From Cruorifilaria tuberocauda (lineage: Eukaryota; Nematoda; Chromadorea; Rhabditida; Onchocercidae), in assembly GCA_013365365.1 (NCBI GenBank), contig JABVXU010000099.1:1-64000 (forward strand): a stretch of DNA of 64,000 nt, in the 5' to 3' direction. The position numbers and the translations under genes were made by a program. The stretch's first letter is position 1. Each line of letters begins with the position of its first letter. Positions 1-13,199 of the stretch are shown in pieces. The notes beneath the pieces are model-generated. The model searched no databases. It worked only from the letters and a program-made list of their open reading frames with translations, and was not told the DNA's origin.

Positions 1-272
1 TGAAGAAGACATCGACTAACAGATATCCGCAAAACTTCCACATAGGATAAATATAAATCAAATAAGTATGTTAATGAACTTTTAATCATATTTCCCTCGT
101 TAATTCAAATTATCGCAATGTTGGAATTAATGCTTTTTATTATATCAAATAAGCTTTTTTATTCTGAGTTGTGACATTAAAAATTCGTAAAATGTAAGCT
201 TCCCTAAAATAATGAAATACTTGAATAGACAAAAGCAATATGAATTTTAGTCTCTAATTATAAAACCAGTAT

Positions 273-494
273 TTGAATCATTTCCTCACAGAAGGAACTC
301 ATCGATGTTGTCCTATTCTAACTACTGCTACCTTCTTCATAACGGATAAATCAAAAAATTCAGTCGCTTCTTATATGAGACTGATAATTCTCAATCTTCC
401 AAGCATATCAAGAAAGAAGATATCCGAGAAAGAATTGGCCGAATTTGATCTTCACCAATATAATCCGAGTCCCAGATATTTAATAAATAACTGA
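273..494 (+). CDS. Possible terminal exon of a gene entering from the left (weak)
   Basis: An open frame runs to a stop at 494. It is preceded by an acceptor-like CTCACAG at about 285-291. The C-terminal part is charged and helix-like (SEKELAEFDLHQYNPSPRY) and could be the end of a plus-strand protein whose earlier exons lie outside the window. I recognise no family, and no in-frame ATG supports a stand-alone gene. It would converge on the LAP1-like gene. Chance open frame is the main alternative. Confidence 0.2.
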   Translation: MNHFLTEGTHRCCPILTTATFFITDKSKNSVASYMRLIILNLPSISRKKISEKELAEFDLHQYNPSPRYLINN

Positions 495-522
495 AAACAA
501 AACAAGATCATACAGAAAGTCT

Positions 523-2683
523 CTATATCTTGATACAAGAAAATGTTGATTCGGCGCATATGGCGGCATGATGCACATCATCTTGAGTCAAACTAAACCA
601 CGAACAAAAACATGAAATAACATTATTATGACAGAGCCAAATGTGAGAGAAAAGAGGTATTTTAAGCTGAAAAAAAAGTGCTTCATTCTCACCTAGATAT
701 CGCATCCTCACAGCTGGGATAAGAGCCGAAAAATAAATTAATAGTCAGCAGAATGAGAGAGGACCGAAACGGCGAATGATCAGGATCAGACAAACTATGC
801 AAACATAGTGGAGCACGTCCACGCAGTTTGTCAATTCCTGAAAATTTTCTGATATTTCTTTGTTTCGAGGACTTAACAAAACAAAGGATGGGAAATTTTT
901 CAAAAAGAAGACTATTCGGGTATTTATATTATTTTAGTCTAAGGTTATCCACTTTCATTCATAATAGTCCAATACTCAGTGTCATCAAAATATTCATTCC
1001 GAAATTCTGGAAAACTTCCGGGAATTTACCATGTAAAACTACTGATTTGCTGTACTTTGATAATGACTTTGTGACTTCACTTTCTAATAACTTCCGCTCT
1101 TTGTATTCATTGCAAAATATCCTGTCAATTTCGCCTCTTGCAGTAACATTGGAAAAAACATCACCAAGAGCATCGGCTAACATATAGGCCTTCACACCAG
1201 CAATTAATATGACATATGGTTCAACTGGTTTCTGGAATAGACCACAATATTTCAAACTCTTAGATCTTTTTCATCAGTGAATTCGGATCTAAATTATCTT
1301 CACCACTGGAAAATTTACAGAATTTTTCAATTCTAAAGAATGCGGTATGTATCTGCAACTATTATTGGGGAAAATCTTGCATGTGATATCTATATAATGC
1401 GAGAAGATCTAAAGAGGACATACCTGGGAGATCCATTTCTCACCAATAAGCCGTAATACTGCTTTCGTATTAATACCATATTCATATTCTTTACTAAAAT
1501 TTTTCTTCAAAATGCCATTTATCTGCTGATTATATCTGCAAATAATAAATCTAATGTATATACAGCATCTGCACTTATATAAATCCAATTATTCATAAAG
1601 ATTACTTATTTCGTGCATATTATTATCAAATTTCATAAAAATAAAACATTCACCTACAATGCATTTATGCATAATGCCTAGCATCTCAAGCTATATCATT
1701 CTTTACACATAAAATACTAGAATAGCACAAGGTTAATACAATTATGAGAAAAAGCTCTACTGGGATATAATAATCTACTGCACAAATCACAATGTACATT
1801 AAAATTTGTAGAAATTTAAAAAGTACCTTTTCAGTTCATTTTTTGAATTTGGAAATAGGTAATTAAAAAAAGCGATAGCGAGAGGAGCAATAAGGATAAC
1901 GCAGATAGAAATAATTGCAATAATATACCACTGAAAGACAAATAATTGATTAAATTTAGCAAACATGGATAAATCTATTTTCACTTGACTTTTAAGAATA
2001 GGTCAGCTAAACTGTAATATGTTGGTAAAATAATCTTAATCAAGTTTCACGCATCACACCATCTAGAAATTTCTACTGTTACATATAATTTAGTCTTGAA
2101 ATTAATTTATTGAATTATTTGCAAATTTCCAAACCGATGAATTCCAGATGTTCTTCATATGAGCTCTAATATAATAATGTTACAGACAAAACCTGTTCTA
2201 CAAAATTCCAAATACATTTCCACTTTGACAGTGTTGATAAGCTATTAATATTCCTTCCAAAATCATGCTCCAAATGATTTGACTCATATGACCTAAATAG
2301 AAATAATTTACAGAATCCGACTCGCTGCATGAAACGACAAAAAGAGCAAGCAAATCCGCACAACTGGTTGACCTTCTCAGCATATTCAAGGAAAAACTTG
2401 AATCACGATTTTTATATGAGAATGATAAGTATCCCAGTTCCCTAGATCATATCCTACATATAAAATGACGCTAACTAGAGCTTTAAATGGTAAATATAAT
2501 AAGATTCAAAATTTAAATTAAGTCGCCAACAACCTACACACTACTATCGTCACTGTCTTCATGAGAATCTACCATCGTTGAATCCAAATTTGGATACCGG
2601 TTTCCTTGTCTATTTCGGCTTTGATATGACGATGGGCCTTGACTAGTTGAGGCGCAGGAACGACGAATCGTTTTCCCAACCAT
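523..2683 (-). CDS. LAP1/LULL1-like torsin-interacting membrane protein
   Basis: Five exons join in frame: 2683-2540, 1930-1827, 1535-1424, 1231-976 and 713-523 (268 aa). The N-terminus (about 48 aa) is hydrophilic, Ser/Asp-rich and probably nucleo- or cytoplasmic. A single membrane helix (WYIIAIISICVILIAPLAIA) follows, then a domain resembling the lumenal AAA-like fold of TOR1AIP1/2: an EPYVILIAG strand, a long middle helix, SKSVVLHGKFPEVFQN and NILMTLTV. In that family the lumenal domain binds and activates torsin ATPases in the nuclear envelope and ER. The family call rests on segment order and short matches. An alternative end is the in-frame stop at 959, if exon 4 is not spliced. The join to 713 restores an LTV motif as in human LAP1. 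The human activating Arg finger near the C-terminus is not evident here. Confidence 0.6.
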
Positions 2684-5600
2684 ACTTTTCAAGTTACTTC
2701 AAAATTCAAATATCATCACTATGGAGTACTACACAAAAAAAATAAACTGACTGAATAATATATACAGCACTTGAGATTATCAAAAGTATCGCGAGTTTTT
2801 TTCATTTTGCAACGTTTCGATTTGCAAATGTACTGTTTGACTGATAATAAATCAGATTCGAATGAAAGAACTTAAAAAGTGATATAACTTACATTTAAAT
2901 TCGTGATACACATTCAATTATTATGGAGATGAATACAGAACAGAAAAATCTTGCCATCATAGCCATCATTAACGAACTATCAGGGAGCAGTTTGCAAATT
3001 CGAAGTCTCACAACGGTTCATTTACCAATTCTATTTGTCGTCCGGTCATGTTTATGTTATTTATAACCGTCACTTCCTGTCAGTTAAACATTTTTATTTT
3101 GATAAAATCTGTTTTTCGGCAGAAATGTTTTGGAGCGTATGAAAAAACGAAATAGAATTTTAACGGTTTACCGCACTAAGCATGAAAGTGCAGGTATGAC
3201 GAGAAAAATATTCCGAGGTAGTTGTCACCTCATCATTTTTATCATTCATGCTTTCAACAGCGTTATTGGGAGAAATGAATGAAACCAGTCGTTCTGTCTA
3301 AAACGGTTCATTTAAATCATCTGGAAATCCGACGCTTTTTAACACACATGTTCATCAATTCGGCTAAATGATAGACGGCATCTGTTTGGAAAGAAAGCTT
3401 ATCATGTGAAAAAACATTACCATTTCTTCAACTTATCAGTGACAAAAGACAAAGAAAGTGCGATCAGTTTCTTTCAAATAATTTGAAAAGTGACATTGCA
3501 TCCATTGATTAGGAGAATTTGTTAGAACCATCGAAGAATCGATTATATATAACTGCCCTCATTAATGTAAATGTGGAAACAATTCTGATTCCAATTTCAA
3601 GGCCGCAAACAAACTAGCTTAGGGTAGAAAAGGCAATGTACATAATCGCATCGTAATAAAAATCCTTGTGCCGTGCAGAGGTAGCAATAAATGAAATTCG
3701 AAGAGTTTAAAATACTTCAGGAATTCAGAATGCAAACTGTAGAACAATAACGCAAGAAACCTCTATTTTTTTAATAAATACTATTTGTGCACAGCATATG
3801 ATACAAAATAATTTTAACAAACGTAAAAATTATACTAATAAACGCCTTCAAAACAAAACTGAAACTATTCCTTTCCACAAATTCTTTATTTCTCTACTAT
3901 TTACACACTTCAATGATGAATTTATTTTTTGGTTGCTGAAATTTTTATTCACAATGAAAACAGAAATGACTTTGGAAGTAATAATTATATGATTATATGT
4001 TTAAAAAAAAGAGTAAGATTTATTTACTCTTTTCACCATTCATTATTATTACCACTGAGATTTTGAATAACACATGAAATGAAGCAACATTTGGTAAAAG
4101 TTTCAGCTACGAGATCATTAGCATTCCTTTTATAGTTGTTTTTACTAGCTTCTACTTTCAGGTCTTTGTCACACATATACATCTCGAAACATGATCTATG
4201 AACAAAATAATTTGAAAGTTAATACTGGAGAATCACTTTAAGTATTCCCTAAGTCTAACAAAGAAATGTTGATATAAAGAACACTTACTCTATTGAGAGG
4301 TAATAAGATTAGTTAAACTGATCTTGTATTCTAGTAAAGCCTTGTTTGCGAAGCACATTTTGTCTCCAGTTCACAAAGCCATAACTGGCAATAGAACAAA
4401 AAGCAGATAACAGCATGAATAAGTTAAATTGTGCACTTTGACTTGTCTTTTCATAGCACGGCTTCAATCCAAGATGTTTACTTCGCGAGCAGTTCAGTTT
4501 ATCATAGAAACCGGTTTCAAAACAATACGCTGCAAAAGTTCGAAATATTTTGCAAATGCTATCCTTTTCAAAAAAATAGAATCACATCGATTGTTAGGGA
4601 GAAATAGCTTCCCATGAATTCATCCTTTTTCCAAATATGAAATATTATATATCTGAGTCCATCACTAAGAGATTAGAATTTGAATAAACAGTTTAGCTGT
4701 AACCAACTCTCAATAAAGTGAACCGTACTGCACAAAAATCTAAACAGACAAGAGAACAGCAGAACCGCAGGATTTCAACAAACAAAATTTTTGTTAAAAA
4801 TATATTTTTTCTAGTTACAGAATTAACCAGAAAATAATTCGATCAATAAATGAACCACCTGCTTTTGCAGCATTTTGCTCAAACTGAGAGCACGCTATGC
4901 ACCTTTCTAGAACGATGAATGGTTCATTTTTATAGCACATATAATCCGGTAATTTTGGAGTAGTTGTATTAGAAATCTTTAAAAAATTTTTAAATTGATT
5001 AACTGAAATTACACAACATATTTTTATGCAAGAAACATTTTATGAAGCAAAAATGCTACTAATCATCGCACATGTTGAATAGCTATTTTCCACAGAATTA
5101 ATTTAATTTTGTTTCAAATTGAAGCTTGATATTTACCGATCGAAATAGCAGAAGTTGAGAATCAACAAACTGCTGATTTGACTCTTACCAGCTGAATATC
5201 TCAAGACATACCTTTATCGTACTTTGTTGAATATTCCACGTAACAAATTTTTTCAATGCAAAATAACTGTCGTACACATTTTCCAATCGATATATATAGA
5301 CGAAGAGTATAAACATAACTCTGAAAAATGATTTCTTTTAGAAATTTCTTTTTTAGTTTTATGCACATTGGAAAAACCATTGTGCTTTATACTATATCTC
5401 AAAACCTTAGTATAGATACGTAATAATAAACATTTTCAGCATAAATAAATATATATATATATATATGTATACATATATATATAGATTGCAATTATGTATA
5501 CCTGCAATCTTTCGAGAAGATATTAAAATTGTTTAGAGCGGCTTTAAATAATAACTGCTATAATGACCATAAAATGCTAAGTATTCTTACAACTCTAATA

Positions 5601-6815
5601 ATGATTTGTTTTTCAAATTAGAGACCACTAGTTCAACCTAATTTAATTTGAAGCTTTAAGGAAATGAATACTGAGTAAGTGAATAAAATAACATGACTTG
5701 ATGAATAATAATTCGGTATTTTCTAGATGAGTAATTTAAAGCTTAAAAAAACCAACTAACCGATGTTGGTAATCCAGAACTCTAATCAGAAAATCGGATT
5801 TTAGAAATAAAACCTACAAGGTGACGATGGTAATAAGTAGTAGAAAGCGTCGACTAATCAACACTTCAAGCATCGCTTATTAATCCTGAACAAAATTACT
5901 CCACATTCTTATATATAAGCAAAAACCTGAAATACACGACATAAGTAACAACATACATATTCTTTCTTCATCACAAGATAATCAATGATTCGTGGAAAAA
6001 AGCGAATTCCGTGCCATCAGTTACGACTGTCAGAATCTCCAGAGTAATTCATTCCGGCTATCTCACTTCCTAAAACTTAAATTTCACGAATCTGGCCGGG
6101 ATATGCCTGGCGATAATACTAAAAGGAAGCGAGATCAACCGGGCTATGCTCACATCGCGACGAATTGTTCTAAGTGTGATTTCTTGTCGTGTGGGGTGGT
6201 ATCTGTTTTATAGTTGAAGGCTATCGAAAATGCGCATGTCTGCTCGTATACATTTGTATCTCATTTATAAATTTTCTTTTGTAAAAATTTTTTGCAGTTT
6301 AACTTGAGGAAGTACAGTTTAAGATTGTTGTTGTTTGTTGGTTTTGATGATAAGGCTGTAAGTAATTCAGTAATATTTGGTCTCATAGAAGATGTTTAAA
6401 GCATATCCCAACACTGTTTTACAGTGGTATCAACTCATCGCTACTAACCATATTTCATTTTTGTTACCTTTATCTTTTTTCACTTTGTTATTATCATGTT
6501 ATCATTTTTGTTATGTTATCTCAATAATTTTGTTATCATTTATAGATTCTCTCCGGTATGCTACAAATAATAGTGATACTGATTGTTAATGATTAGTGAC
6601 AATGTTTGCTGAATATGGATCATAGCAATGACGATAATGACAATGGTAATGGTGACATTGGGTTTCGCAGAGTGAATGAAGAACGTAGTTTCTCCGTTGC
6701 GGTGGATTCAGAAATGATGCCATAATTGTACTCTGACATATTTGATCATACTGATAACGGAAAGGTGATGATAAGCAATAGTGGTGACATTCGCATAAAT
6801 TGTCCTTTATCTTCA
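2684..6815. other. Intergenic region, no gene supported
   Basis: This is AT-rich DNA between the divergent LAP1-like and acyl-CoA synthetase genes. Short open frames (for example 3798-3992 and 5992-6213) show no family resemblance and lack convincing splice context. It holds one dinucleotide tract near 5449-5482. The stretch around 6000-6200 is somewhat less AT-rich and could hold promoter or 5' leader sequence for the gene to its right, but nothing specific is visible. Confidence 0.5.
5449..5482. repeat. (AT)n microsatellite
   Basis: Alternating TA/AT runs, interrupted once by a GTATAC core, make a nearly palindromic simple repeat in the intergenic region. No coding or mobile-element context is visible. 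Confidence 0.8.
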
Positions 6816-6830
6816 GATAACCTGTAAATG
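6806..6830 (+). promoter_or_regulatory. Candidate spliced-leader acceptor before the MatB-like start
   Basis: TTTATCTTCAG ends at 6816, just 11 nt upstream of the ATG at 6828. A strong 3' splice site with no matching upstream exon and a start codon directly after it is typical of SL trans-splicing in nematodes. This is inference. A cis-spliced 5' exon further left is equally possible. Confidence 0.35.
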
Positions 6831-9800
6831 TTAACAAGTTGTTATACCCATCGCATAGTTTATTGGATATTTTTGAAACGATGGATATCAATGGTTCAAA
6901 ACAATATCACTTATCATATGGGTTTGAATGCATCTGGTAATCATGTAGCACATACTGCATTAATTCTTAATAATGCTGATAGAGTAACATATAGAGAACT
7001 ATCAAAACAAGTCGGTTCGATGGTGGCACTCTTACATACCACATTCGGACTCTGTGTATGTCGCTTATTTCTATTTAAATAAGCTAAATTCAATGAGTTT
7101 GTTATTAATTTGGAATTTATTGTTAATTGTTAACAACATTTGGACTTCTTGGATTGGATATTTTAGCCTTGGATACTTTGAATTTTTTTTCCTTTGCATG
7201 GTCCAATTGAAACCGTTTTACCCATATTAAAGTGCCACTTTTCTTATGTTTTTTTTCAGCGTGGCGACAGAGTATTGAGCCGAGTTGAGAAATCCATGGA
7301 TAGTTTGGTTCTTTATCTGGCAACCATACGACTTGGAGCTATTTACGTGCCATTAAATCCATCCTATACACTGTCAGAAACCATCCATTTTGTCAAAGTT
7401 AGTTTTTGGATGGTTAGATTAGTAATTTTCATATTCATCGACAGTGCCTTTAAAATTTTCAATGATCTCTGGCTCGCAGTTATCAAGACATTCATTATGT
7501 GAATTATCGCATACAGTCTTTATGGACGTATGAATTTTGAAACTACTTCATTAAAAGGCATTACATTTTAGGATAGTGATCCCCATTTATTTGTTAGCTG
7601 TAATATTAAACAGGACGAGATTTTCGCAAATAAGGTTGAACATGTTATGGATTCTACTGCTTTCTTCGAGGAAAGTCGTCATATGAAACCCGATTATGGT
7701 ATAGAATGTGTAAAACCTGATGAAATTGCATGTATTTGCTATACTTCAGGAACCACAGGTTTGTTTCAGGATTTTACATACAGAAAAGTGGAAAAAAAAA
7801 CAATTTGTTTTCTAATTACTTTTTAAGAATGCATCAGAGGGGGAAATATTGGAGATGAAAAAATATATATTTAGGTTTACCAAAAGGTGCTATGATAAGC
7901 CATGGTGGTCTCACATGGAATGCAGAAACATTAGTAGATATGTGGAAATTTTCACAAAAAGATGTCTTACTCCACATGCTTCCGTTTGATCATATACATG
8001 GGATGTTCATAAGTCTCAATTGCACTCTATTCACGAAATCGAGTGTAATTTTCAGGTAGCAATAATTTCAGCTGACCTAATTTTACTCATTTATTTGACT
8101 TTGATTAAAATTTTGGGTACGTAGAATGGAATTATCTTTGGAATTATCTTTCATTAACACAAATCAAAAAAAATAAAAATTAGAATGAAAATTTCAACAA
8201 ATAAATTGTTTAGACCGAAATTTGATGTAAACGATGCTTTGGATTGGTTACCTCGATGTACGGTCATGATGGGTGTTCCAACATATTACAGGTTTTAATT
8301 TTTTTGCACTTTTTTATATGACGGACTGTAGTATTTCTCGAAAAAAGCCAATTATTTTTCTTTATAGTTCACAAATATTTTTGGAGGATTTGTTTAGATT
8401 ATTCGAAATTTTCCTTAAATTTTTACGGTTAGAAATTCAGCCGTTTGATGCGAAGATCCAATTTCGACAAAGATCTAACGAAAAATATTCGTCTATTTAT
8501 AAGTGGAAGTGCACCTTTATCCTCAGTATTATGGGAAGATTTCAAGCAGCGAACTGGACATGAAATATTGGAACGTTATGGCATGACTGAAGGTTGTATA
8601 TTTTTACCTCTTTTTACATCAATGTGGTTTACGACTTATTTTTTGTCATTAGTAATCATCGTTATGTGTTATGAATATGAATAATTGTTTTAAGCTTGCT
8701 GAAATGGTATTGTTTTAGATATTATTGAGCTATAACTGTAACTTCCTGATACAGTGATTCCATTTAAAGAACAGTGATTCCATCATGTTAATAGGATAGA
8801 AGAAATAGTATATTGGTAAAAGATTTAGTTATCATATTCATTTTGTGGCAAATATCAATTAATGAAGAATAGCACTAAAAAATAATGCTATGCCTTTATA
8901 TTACTAATAATATTAATAATAAGTACTGTCATAGTACATATGAAAAACTGCGTTTTTTATAAAGAATTTATATTTTTTATATATCGAGAAGAATTTATAA
9001 ATTTTGAGTTCTGCATGCAGCAACACTTTTAGGCAGAATATATCAGAAATACCAGGACTTGTAACAGACTCACTATTAACAAATGATTTATAAATAACTG
9101 TGTCAACTCACTTACTTAATTTATTAAGTAAGATTTCGTCTTAAACAGCAGTTTTTAGCAGCTGTAATTACAACTAATCCCTACAATGATCGTAGGAAAG
9201 GATCTGTTGGAAAAGTTTTACCTGGTGGCAGTGTAAGTTATTCTTTCCTCCTTCTGCATTCTGTTTAAACAATTCATTTATATATTTTTCTGTAATATCT
9301 TTTATGTGATAAAATTAAATTGAAAGTGGAAAATTCTGTTTTTCATATTTCGTCTGGATCATCTAAAATCAAATGAAATTTTTAAAAAATGATAGAAACT
9401 TGATTACGTAGATCGCATAACATTTCAACTCTAATGATAAGTTTTAATGGTGAAGAAAAAGTATTACCACCTTTTATTTTTTAATATAATGAATTAGGGA
9501 AAACTGTAGGTTTAATTCTTTTAAAAAGTATTGTTATTAACATCAAATATTAGATAGTTAATGATTTAGATAATTTAATTTTGATACTGCTATCATTCAT
9601 ATTTCATTAAATTGTTAAAAGCTAAAATCCAGCGATATCCGCCTTGTAGATTCGTACAATCGAAGGTGGTTTAGTGCAGGTTCGCCTTCCAAGCTTATTT
9701 TCCGGTTATTGGAGAAATAAAAATAAAACACAAAAAGTTTTTACTGATGACGGGTTTTTCAATACTGACGATGTTGGTAAAATCGATGATAATGGTGAAT

Positions 9801-10852
9801 TTTGATCCGTTTAAAATTTTGTACAAATAAGATTCTCAACTTGCAAGATGCCATTAAAATAGTGTGTTCAAATGAAACTGTTGTTTGAGTAATTATTGTT
9901 GCACTTCAACTCAAAAGTAGCCGTAATTTTCAAATAAAAATAAATAATAATGTTGATATCACTTTATAATTTAAAATTGGGTGGCGTTCGATGAACGTGC
10001 TATATTCATATGGTTTGCTAAACATTTTCCCTATCAATTGAGTATATGTTTGAAGGTTTTTTATGGATACAAGGTCGTGCAAAAGATTTGATTATAAGTG
10101 GCGGGTTAAATGTCTATCCTAAAGAAGTGGAGGATGCCATAGATTCATTGCCGCATATATTGGAATCGGCAGTAATAGGTAAGTAACTTCAGTGTTTTTT
10201 GAGCCTGCATAGTGTCAAAATACACAAATAGCATGAAAATTGTTTTTCCGCAATTTCTCCTGATTTCTTGAGTTTTATCCTTTATCATGAATTATATGAC
10301 ACTACTATTAATTCTCGAACTTTTAGAGTGGTGTTTCTTTCTGCTTTTGATAAAAATGCTTTTGAATACTACTGAACATCATCTTTTGATTTTTTGTTCT
10401 AATCTTTCATTAGCTTTTCAACAACACTTCTTGTAGTTAGACTGAAACATAAAAATGCTGTTGGGTAATTTTTACATTACATTCAAACATATCTTTGATG
10501 AAAGTATTATTTATGCATACTACTACATTTTGCAATTAAACAAGAAAATACAGCAGGAAGAGTTCATATATGCACATTTATAATATTCGTGTAATTATGT
10601 ACTGTATGATTGTCTTTAGGTATTCCACATCATGATTTGGGCGAAGCAGTATTAGCAGTGTGTGTACCAGAATCAGATGGCCACGCATTTCTGCATGAAT
10701 CTGAAGCGATTCGTATTCTTCATTCAAAACTTGCTAACTATAAAATACCAAAACGTTTTCTCTGTCTCGATCAATTGCCACGAAATGCAATGGGGAAAGT
10801 ACAAAAGAATATTCTCAGAGAACGATATCATAGTTTATTTTGCACTCAATAA
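6828..10852 (+). CDS. Malonyl-CoA synthetase (MatB/ACSF3-type acyl-CoA ligase)
   Basis: Ten exons join in frame: 6828-7055, 7260-7397, 7572-7758, 7875-8055, 8214-8291, 8441-8592, 9159-9232, 9650-9794, 10056-10178 and 10620-10852 (512 aa; 491 if the ATG at 6891 is used). It is an ANL-family AMP-forming ligase, expected to make malonyl-CoA from malonate, ATP and CoA. Visible motifs are the YTSGTTG phosphate loop near residue 180, RLFISGSAPLS, HEILERYGMTE, the hinge SGGLNVYPKEVE and the C-terminal PRNAMGKVQKN with the adenylation lysine. Length fits MatB (about 500 aa). KNIRLFISGSAPL, YPKEVE and LPRNAMGKVQKN are closer to rhizobial MatB than to my memory of human ACSF3. The basic, aromatic first 20 residues could be a mitochondrial presequence. 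Exon 7 may start at 9159 or 9162; both keep the frame. Confidence 0.88.
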
Positions 10853-11061
10853 TTCAAATAATATTTTGTTGTGATTTATCGATTAACTATTGAGTAATAA
10901 GCTTTCCATCATCTACATCCTGCCATTAAAAGGATATGCATTTGTAGTTGATGGTTATGTAGGCGTAACATTAAACATAGATGTGCAAATAAACAATTTT
11001 TTAATATCTCGAAAGTATGACTGTGAGAAAGATTTTGCATAAAGTCAATTATTAATAATTT

Positions 11062-11114
11062 ACTAAGGATTCAAGAAAAGAAGTTTTAGAAACCTCTTTT
11101 CTTGAATCCTTAGT
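11062..11114. repeat. Perfect 20-bp inverted repeat (hairpin)
   Basis: The left arm 11062-11081 is the exact reverse complement of 11095-11114, separated by 13 nt. Pairing extends a few bases outward (T/G, T/A, T/A) and into the loop (GTTT with AAAC). It lies 210 nt beyond the acyl-CoA synthetase stop, so it may be in that transcript's 3' UTR or just downstream. No flanking target-site duplication was seen. Confidence 0.85.
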
Positions 11115-13199
11115 GAAATAGTTGTGCTTACTTATTCATTTACTGTATTGCACCTGATATTTATCTTTTAATTTCTTGTATAATTTTGCAATTTTTGAAT
11201 CTCTCAATGTCTTTATATTGGTTATATGTATATTAATGATCGTTTGAGCTTTTTGTTAATAATATAGGTTTATAAGTATACATTCCCTGCATGACTTTTA
11301 TCCTTATCTTTTCACAATTTTCTACCATTTTATCTTTAAAATTATCGTACTGATAAGCCAACCAGTCATGGAATGCTCAGTTCGCCATTTTATGCATCTC
11401 TTCATAGTGCTATTATATATTTAATTTTTGATCATGCTACCTATATCTTTCATCGGATATCGAGGAAAGTGTGAATTAAGTTCAGATATGTTTGTCATCC
11501 GTAGTAGGTTGCTGTTGTTGACGTGCAGGTATTGGTAGGAGCAGGTTGTTGTTTCTCTCATCAAGGAGCATATTGTAAACAAAGAAGTAGTAAACATGCA
11601 ACGGCATTATTATACCGCCACTATGAACCCATGTATCGGACAAATACGCGGTTTGTGGGAGAGAGTATTTTATTGTCAGCCAAATTAATATTTCTCGCTC
11701 TGCACTCCTTTAACCCATGGACATTTGTTGTTGGTGGTAGTGATATATCGATGGGTCGGTCTATCACTGAATGTAAAAATAGCGAAAGACTATAATTTAC
11801 CCTTGACCTTGAGTTGTTCTATCACTTTATCATGTTAGTCACTGCTAATGAGACAATTTGTATGAATTTCATGAGCTGTAATTCTTTTAATTTCAAGTAT
11901 CACAGCATAATCCGAATTGATCAACAATTTTTCATCAGCATCATCATCAGTGCTAAGAATAAACCATTCGATGTACTTCGGTATTTCGCTCAAGTGGTTT
12001 TATGATAATTCATTGAGATGGTGATAGACTCAGAATTCACAAGAGAAAAGTAGAGTTGTATACCAAATTCGTAGATCAATTTCCTGCAGGAGGAAGGTGC
12101 GATAATAGATATAAAGAAGGGAAGAAAGTTAAGGGTTCTGCTGAAATGATAAATTTTCAATGGTTTACTTATTCGCTGAAAAAGCATAGACTGAAGGGAT
12201 GAAGAAGTGAAAATTATTGATACAGTAAATGTTGCTCTGTTAATTTGTTCATTAGTTAAATCGCTTCATTTCTCTCAATGTGATATAAATGAGCTTAACT
12301 CTGTATGGTATGCATTTAACTTGTGAGTAGTTATTAATTGATATCTCATGCAGGTCGAGTTTTTATTTTACATCCTAATTATAGTACGTAATTATCGAAA
12401 GTTATTGTCCTAATTTCGTTGCATTTATAGTTTTACTTTACACATTATGGTTGAAGTTAAAGTGCCCGCTTATAGATGTGCTGTTGATGTAGCAAAATGT
12501 TCGTTTTTCCAATTTTTAAAAGTGCTTTTCCCTATCCGCGCGAATTCCCTTTTTTAAACCTCAGTCTAGCTAGCAAGTAAGCACTAATCGTTAGATAAAT
12601 TCATTTCAAATATAATAGCTGCAACAATAACAATAAGCCAAACAAAACAGCATGCAAAAATAACTTGAAAAGATTTATAATTTTGAATATGCAATTTAAA
12701 AGCTACCTTTACCTGCACTCCTACTAACGTAACCTCGAAACCTCAACAAACGCTTCACGTTGATTTACACGCCTACTTTTTTTGTTGCTTTATCAATCGC
12801 AATAAATTTCATAGAAGAAATTTAGTAAAAATTAACAGTCTGTGATTCATTGGTGATAAGAAGACTGGAATCAACAAATGAAATTTCGCTTCTTTAAATT
12901 CTCCATGCAAATATTATCATATGCGAAATTCTCGACTGTTGAATTCATTCGCATAGCCCGATTCTGGAAATGGAGTGGGGGTAACGTCGTACATCCCAGC
13001 AGTACCGCAATAAAAAGTTCCAGAAGCAGTGGAAACTTGAAGAGTGAGGCACGCAGCACGCATCCTTCGTTCCTTCTTGACGGCGACGCAACGTGGACGG
13101 GGGAGGAGTAGAGTCATGTAGTACTACGACTACAACCATTGCTACCTAACTGCTGCTGCGTTAGCTGCTACTTGAAAAGAGCTGGTTAAGTGGAAGGGA

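Noticed and set aside
1260..1345. Exon-like stretch upstream of exon 4 of the LAP1-like gene
   Set aside because: Its frame (LDPNSLMKKI then stop) is not in phase with either neighbour. Direct joining of 1424 to 1231 keeps the conserved reading.
8750..8785. Short repeat ACAGTGATTCCAT, twice
   Set aside because: It is a 13-nt duplication in an intron of the acyl-CoA synthetase, with no splice or coding consequence.
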